The translations under genes were made by a program, and so were the position numbers. A stretch of 47,743 bases of DNA from assembly GCA_000497835.1 (NCBI GenBank), contig KI547168.1:205881-253623 (forward strand), read 5' to 3'. This DNA comes from a gamma proteobacterium L18. Lineage in GTDB: Bacteria > Pseudomonadota > Gammaproteobacteria > Pseudomonadales > Pseudomonadaceae. Shown in pieces: positions 43,927-47,743 of this stretch. Numbering within the stretch: position 1 is the stretch's first letter; the number at the start of each line of letters is the position of its first letter. A model generated the notes under the pieces. That model did not search any database. It was not told the DNA's origin and saw only the letters and a program-made list of their open reading frames with translations.

Positions 43927-45144
43927 CTACAGTTTGAGCGTAGTGGTACTCAAAAAATCAGCCCAGTCTTGCATCAGTTTTTTCCGCTTTTCTAAGTAGT
44001 CAGTGCGCGAATAGGCGGCTTCTGTAAGGCTGCGATCATCATGGGCCAGAGCCAACTCGCAAACCTCGCGCGGATAGTTGGTCTGCTCAGACGCCCAGTC
44101 ACGAAAGCTTGAACGAAATCCGTGGCGGGTTATTCCAGCATGCTTCATATCATGGAGAAGGTTTCGCGCCGCATTTCTGTGCATGACTCCAGATTTTCCC
44201 TGACCGGGAAACAGGTAATCAAGCCCTTCTACCCGTGGCATGGCGTTCAAAAGATCAACTGTTTGAGTGGCCAAGGGGATTTTAAACGGACGGCGCGTTT
44301 TCATTCTTGCGCTGGGTAAGGCCCAAAGTGCTTTCTCAAAATCAAACTCGGACCAAACCGAAAATCTAACCATATGCAGCCTAGCTGCAGTGAGGATCAG
44401 AAGGCGCAGTAATGCCGCTGAGGGTTCCGTCCGATGAGCTAGGTTCTCCATGAGAGCAGGCAGTTGATGCCACGCCATCGCGGTGTAGTGCTTCGTGCTC
44501 CTGCCTCGACGTTTATCTGCTGTGCTCAATAATTTGTCGAGATGTCCACGCCACGTTGCCGCGTTCCTATCCTGTCTCATTCCGCGGGCTGTGGCTGCAT
44601 CCAGCACATGTTCAATCTGGCGGCGCGTCTCGTCCGCTGTTCGAGGTATCTTTCCCCAAATGGGTCTGAGCACATCCAGGACGTGTGCGGTAGTGATTTC
44701 TGATGGTGGCAGTGTTCCAAGCAGCGGGAAAGCATACCTCTTCATTTTGCGAATCCACTTTGTTCTCCACCCGTCAGTCCAGTCCGCACCATGAGTCTGC
44801 AGGTAATCATAAGTCAGTGTTTCAAACGTGATTTGTGCTCTTTTTTGACGTTCAAGAGTCTCGGCCGCTAACCGCTTCTCTTCCTGCTTCAGAGCAAGGG
44901 GGTCGACTCCAGATGACCTCGTTTTGCGAGCATCGGCAGCCTTAATTCTCGCTAGAGCCAAAGAAGTATCTGGGTAAGTACCAAGCCCCATGTCCCTGGA
45001 TCGGCCCGCCGTTTTGTACCGATAAATCCAGCTTGCCCCTCCTCGTTGGCTTACTTTGAAGTAGAGCCCGTCGCCGTCACTGGTCATTCCACCCTGCTTG
45101 GCACGTAAAAGGGACTCGATGGTTTTCGCAGTCAGCTTAGCCAT
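43927..45144 (-). CDS. int: P4-type tyrosine recombinase (island integrase)
   Basis: A 405-residue integrase. The N-terminal DUF4102-type arm-binding domain is MAKLTAKTIESLLRAK...GLYFKVSQRGGASWIYRYKT and DMGLGTYPDTSLALAR. The core-binding domain is at about 105-200. In the catalytic domain the first Arg is in LTAARLHMVRF (about R255), where the usual Glu two or three residues later is absent. HGFRSSFRDW gives H341 and R344, LALAHDDRS gives H368, and AAYSRTDY gives the nucleophile Tyr (about 378). The upstream 45150-45230 has near-repeated cccatac units that could be arm sites. The element end should lie between 45145 and 45390. No tRNA is visible there. Confidence 0.9.
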   Translation of the reverse strand: MAKLTAKTIESLLRAKQGGMTSDGDGLYFKVSQRGGASWIYRYKTAGRSRDMGLGTYPDTSLALARIKAADARKTRSSGVDPLALKQEEKRLAAETLERQKRAQITFETLTYDYLQTHGADWTDGWRTKWIRKMKRYAFPLLGTLPPSEITTAHVLDVLRPIWGKIPRTADETRRQIEHVLDAATARGMRQDRNAATWRGHLDKLLSTADKRRGRSTKHYTAMAWHQLPALMENLAHRTEPSAALLRLLILTAARLHMVRFSVWSEFDFEKALWALPSARMKTRRPFKIPLATQTVDLLNAMPRVEGLDYLFPGQGKSGVMHRNAARNLLHDMKHAGITRHGFRSSFRDWASEQTNYPREVCELALAHDDRSLTEAAYSRTDYLEKRKKLMQDWADFLSTTTLKL

Positions 45145-45332
45145 GATGACCTCTTCACTACAGTTACCGTATTTCTACCCCTTATCCTAGCCCATACTCC
45201 AGCCCATACCTTGGCCCATACCCTGAGTGTTGGTTCTAGGAGCTCTTTACTGGAACACAGCAGAAGAATAGCCCGTTCTAGAGCCATCGGTGGTGGATTA
45301 TCAAGACGTTGGCGGACTTCCAAAAACATTAT

Positions 45333-45360
45333 AACGGCGCCCCGTGAGCGCCGTTTTTTT
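45333..45360 (+). terminator. Rho-independent terminator near the island boundary
   Basis: aacggcgc and gcgccgtt pair around cccgtga, followed by seven T. It points to a plus-strand gene upstream, but none is present there. It may be the native terminator of the gene into whose 3' end the island inserted. Confidence 0.75.
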
Positions 45361-45390
45361 ATGCCTGTGGTTTTTGTGGTGAGCTTTCTG

Positions 45391-45488
45391 GCCTCATCGC
45401 GAGCAAGCTTTGCTCCCACAGTGGTGGGGTGACCACCGAGGTGGGCCGTTACATTGTGGGAGCAAAGCTTGCTCGCGATGAGGCCGGC
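45391..45488. repeat. Paired inverted REP elements (REPIN-like)
   Basis: gcctcatcgcgagcaagctt (to tgctcccaca at 45420) and its inverted copy starting tgtgggagcaaagcttgctc at 45455 form the REP doublet typical of pseudomonad chromosomes, with a 34-bp spacer. It marks this point as host chromosome. Confidence 0.92.
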
Positions 45489-45509
45489 ACAAACGCTGCA
45501 AAATCCGGA

Positions 45510-46481
45510 TCAGCCGAAGCGCTCGGCATAATCCTGCGGGCTCACCCCCAGCGCCTTGTGAAAGCTGCGCCGCAGGCTCTCCGTATGCCCGAACCCACAC
45601 AACCTCGCCGTGCTCTGCACCGACACCTGCCCACCCTGCAGCAGCGCCCGCGCCGACTCCAGCCGCACCTGTTCCACATAACGCGCCGGCGTGGTCCCCA
45701 GTTCCGACATGAACACCCGGCTCAAGGTGCGTGGCGCCATGCATGCGCGGTCTGCCAGGGCCTGCAGTGACAAATCCTGCCCCAGATGAGCGGGTATCCA
45801 TTCCAGCAACGCCCTCAGCCGTGGCGCCCGGGCCGTTTCGGGCGCCAGGTGAGTGCTGAACTGCGCCTGATCGCCGGGCCGCTTGAGGAACATCACCAGC
45901 CGCCGTGCCACTGCCAAGGCCACCGGACGGCCCAAGTCATCCTCCACCATGGCCAGCGCCAAGTCGATGCCGGCAGTCACGCCGGCGCAGGTGAAGCGCC
46001 GACGCGTTTGCGGGCTGTAGGTATGCAGGCGTTCGCCCTGTACGTCGATGGCCGGGAAGGCCTTGAGGGCTGGCACGTCGGCCCAGTGGGTGGTAGCGCA
46101 GTGGCCGTCGAGCAGGCCGGCCTGGGCCAGGATCAGGGCGCCGGAGCAGACCGAGCCCAGGCGTGGGAGTGCGCGTTCGACGGACTTGAGCCAGTTGAGC
46201 AGCGGCAGGTTGGCCATCTGCGCCGTCTCGCCGCGGCCTCCGGGGATCAGCAGGGTGTCCAGTGTCGTGGCATCGACGCTGGTGTAAGCCTGTTCGGCGT
46301 ACAGGCTAAATCCGGCACTGGTGGGCACAGGGCCTGCCGTCTCACCCAGCAGATGCAGGGCGTAGGCGGGCGGCAGGCCCAGGCGCGCCAATTCCTCGTT
46401 GGCCGAGGCGAACACCTGCATCGGGCCGGTGACATCCAGGCTCATCACGTCGGGGTAGATCAGGCAGGCGATATGGCGCAT
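45510..46481 (-). CDS. GlxA-family AraC-type transcription regulator
   Basis: A 323-residue protein with a DJ-1-like N-terminal domain (HIACLIYPDVMSLDVTGPMQ, LGSVCSGALILAQAGLLDG) and two C-terminal HTHs (LSLQALADRACMAPRTLSRVF, SVQSTARLCGFGHTESLRRSF). It is the chromosomal counterpart in family, but not close in sequence, to the one at 31352. The next genes upstream on the same strand are cobM and cobE. A 20-bp gap to cobM means it may be co-transcribed, although its target is unknown. Confidence 0.9.
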   Translation of the reverse strand: MRHIACLIYPDVMSLDVTGPMQVFASANEELARLGLPPAYALHLLGETAGPVPTSAGFSLYAEQAYTSVDATTLDTLLIPGGRGETAQMANLPLLNWLKSVERALPRLGSVCSGALILAQAGLLDGHCATTHWADVPALKAFPAIDVQGERLHTYSPQTRRRFTCAGVTAGIDLALAMVEDDLGRPVALAVARRLVMFLKRPGDQAQFSTHLAPETARAPRLRALLEWIPAHLGQDLSLQALADRACMAPRTLSRVFMSELGTTPARYVEQVRLESARALLQGGQVSVQSTARLCGFGHTESLRRSFHKALGVSPQDYAERFG

Positions 46482-46501
46482 GCAGCCTCCGTTTTAGCCG
46501 C

Positions 46502-47248
46502 TCATGGCCGGTAGAGGTGGGCGTGGCCCGCCCGGTACAGCGCTGACTCGCCGAAGCAATCGGTGTCCAGCACGCGGCCCACCAGAATCAGTGCCGTGCG
46601 CCGGAACCCCTTGCTCGCGACCTGGGCTTCGATATCCGCCAGCGTCCCCGTCACCCACTCCTGATCCGGCCAGCTGGCCTTGTGAATCACCGCGATCGGG
46701 CAGTCGGCGCCGTAGTGGGGCAACAACTCCAGCAGGATTTTAGGCAAGTGCTGCACGCCCAGGTGAATGGCCATGGTCGCGCCATGCCGGGCCAGATCAT
46801 GCAGCGCTTCGCCCTCGGGCATCGGTGATTTATCGGCGTAGCGGGTCAGGATCACCGTCTGCGACACCCCCGGCAGCGTCAGCTCGGCGCCCAGCAGTGC
46901 CGCGCAGGCGGCGGTGGCGGTGACGCCAGGGATGATCTCGAACGGGATGCCGCGCTGGCGCAGGCACCGGATCTGCTCGCCGATGGCGCCATACAGGCTG
47001 GGGTCCCCCGAATGCACGCGGGCCACGTCCTGGCCGCGGGCATGGGCGGCGGCCAGCAGCTCGACGATCTGTTCCAGGTGCAGTTCGGCGCTGTTGACCA
47101 CCTGTTCGGCCTGGTGGCCTTCCAGCACGGCGGCAGGCACCAGGGAGCCGGCGTAGATGATCACCGGGCACTGGCGGATCAGGCGCTGGCCTTTGACGGT
47201 GATCAGTTCCGGATCGCCGGGGCCGGCGCCGATGAAGTAGACGGTCAT
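46502..47248 (-). CDS. cobM: Precorrin-4 C11-methyltransferase
   Basis: A 248-residue SAM-dependent methyltransferase of the aerobic cobalamin pathway (precorrin-4 to precorrin-5). The start MTVYFIGAGPGDPELITVKG at 47248 has the SAM loop GAGPGDPEL. YAGSLVPAAVLEGH, VARVHSGDPSLYGAIGEQIR, PGVTATAACAALLGAELTLP and MAIHLGVQHLPKIL are the family blocks. It lies next to a cobE-like gene, as in other pseudomonads. Confidence 0.93.
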   Translation of the reverse strand: MTVYFIGAGPGDPELITVKGQRLIRQCPVIIYAGSLVPAAVLEGHQAEQVVNSAELHLEQIVELLAAAHARGQDVARVHSGDPSLYGAIGEQIRCLRQRGIPFEIIPGVTATAACAALLGAELTLPGVSQTVILTRYADKSPMPEGEALHDLARHGATMAIHLGVQHLPKILLELLPHYGADCPIAVIHKASWPDQEWVTGTLADIEAQVASKGFRRTALILVGRVLDTDCFGESALYRAGHAHLYRP

Positions 47249-47306
47249 GTGCAAATCCTGAAGAAAACGAAGGCTGCTTGAGCGAAATTCAAGTGCGAGG
47301 CGGTGA

Positions 47307-47702
47307 TTATCCGGGAATCGGGGCGGGTTGTGCCAATGCCAAGGTGGCCTGGGTGTTTTTTTGCCGGCTGACGCGCAGTTGGCTACCGGGCCCGGCCAGT
47401 GCCAGCGCGGCGCTTTCGGCCACGCCGTGGCAACCGGTGTGGCTGAAGGCCAGGGCGGATTTGTGGGTCAGTTGGGGTTCGAAGGGGGCCAGTTGGGCGG
47501 CGCTGAACAGCGTCAGGGGCAGGTTCAGGGTGCGGGCCAGTTCCAGCAGGGCGGGTTCGTTGGCTTTGAGGTCGATGGTGGCCAGGCCTGCCAGGTCCGC
47601 GCGGGTGAGGTTGTGGTGGGCCAGGGTGGTGTCGAGCAGGGTGGTGAGCTCGGTGATGGGGCAGTTGCGTTGGCAGCCTAGGCCGGCGTAGAGGGTGGGC
47701 AT
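47307..47702 (-). CDS. cobE: Cobalamin biosynthesis protein CobE / CbiG C-terminal type
   Basis: A 131-residue protein (MPTLYAGLGCQRNCPITELT..., FEPQLTHKSALAFSHTGCHGVAESAALALAG). The C-terminal domain of CbiG-type proteins matches in length and motifs (GLGCQR, GCHGVAESAAL). An ATG at 47735 would add 11 residues. It probably has a minor or shielding role in the ring contraction steps. It lies 58 bp upstream of cobM on the same strand. Confidence 0.85.
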   Translation of the reverse strand: MPTLYAGLGCQRNCPITELTTLLDTTLAHHNLTRADLAGLATIDLKANEPALLELARTLNLPLTLFSAAQLAPFEPQLTHKSALAFSHTGCHGVAESAALALAGPGSQLRVSRQKNTQATLALAQPAPIPG

Positions 47703-47743
47703 GGGGGGTCCTGGCTTGAGGTTTTGGGTGTTCATGAGATCGC

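Noticed and set aside
45132..45419. 95-residue minus-strand frame between the integrase and the REP pair
   Set aside because: Runs through the terminator hairpin and REP sequence; no motif.
45145..45420. tRNA gene as integration site
   Set aside because: No T-arm consensus, CCA end or cloverleaf found on either strand.

Overview
The window comes from a Pseudomonas genome, most likely of the putida/fluorescens group. The indications are high-GC coding, an OprD-family porin, an AAHS-type aromatic-acid transporter, cobM/cobE-type cobalamin genes, and a paired REP element of the pseudomonad type next to them. No rRNA or tRNA gene was found. All family names come from reading motifs and gene order, not from a database search.

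Layout. (1) 1-17.7 kb, all minus strand: the end of an integrative and conjugative element (ICE) of the PFGI-1/PAPI-1/ICEclc type. Read from right to left (direction of transcription) it holds an unrecognised regulator-like gene, alpA, parA, parB, a DUF2857 gene, a STY4528-type replication gene, a 0.7-kb non-coding block with four copies of a palindrome, a PFL_4669-type gene, DUF3158, ssb, topB, a second gene-free block, DUF3577, a small Cys protein, radC, and then transfer genes (PilL-like lipoprotein, PFL_4693-type protein, lytic transglycosylase, PFL_4695-type protein, traD). traD carries a frameshift in a C run. (2) 17.7-28.2 kb: cargo and debris. It has a broken two-partner secretion pair (tpsB frameshifted; tpsA frameshifted and cut off), an IS66 remnant, a tyrosine-recombinase fragment, IS5-type fragments, an intact MFS transporter + OprD porin pair, and a decayed IS5-family element with TAA repeats. 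(3) 28.3-32.3 kb: an intact aldehyde-stress-like cluster (tetR, DJ-1/PfpI protein, aldehyde dehydrogenase) divergent from a GlxA-type AraC regulator, with a NemR-like operator between them. (4) 32.5-43.6 kb: four cyclic-di-GMP genes (GGDEF-EAL, a broken CSS-EAL, HD-GYP, GAF-GGDEF) lying among IS5, IS630 and IS3 pieces and bracketed by inverted ~114-bp repeats. (5) 43.9-45.1 kb: an intact P4-type integrase. From about 45.3 kb the sequence looks like ordinary chromosome (REP pair, GlxA-type regulator, cobM, cobE).

How it may work together. The alpA-parA-parB-DUF2857 block corresponds by position and family to the bisR-alpA-parA-bisD-bisC regulatory cascade that controls bistable transfer in ICEclc. 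The two palindromic site sets reported here (a doubled operator ahead of alpA and four spaced palindromes behind the replication gene) are good candidates for its DNA targets or for partition/replication sites. The 43.9-kb integrase probably belongs to a second, nested island or to the same island's other end. The sequence alone does not decide this.
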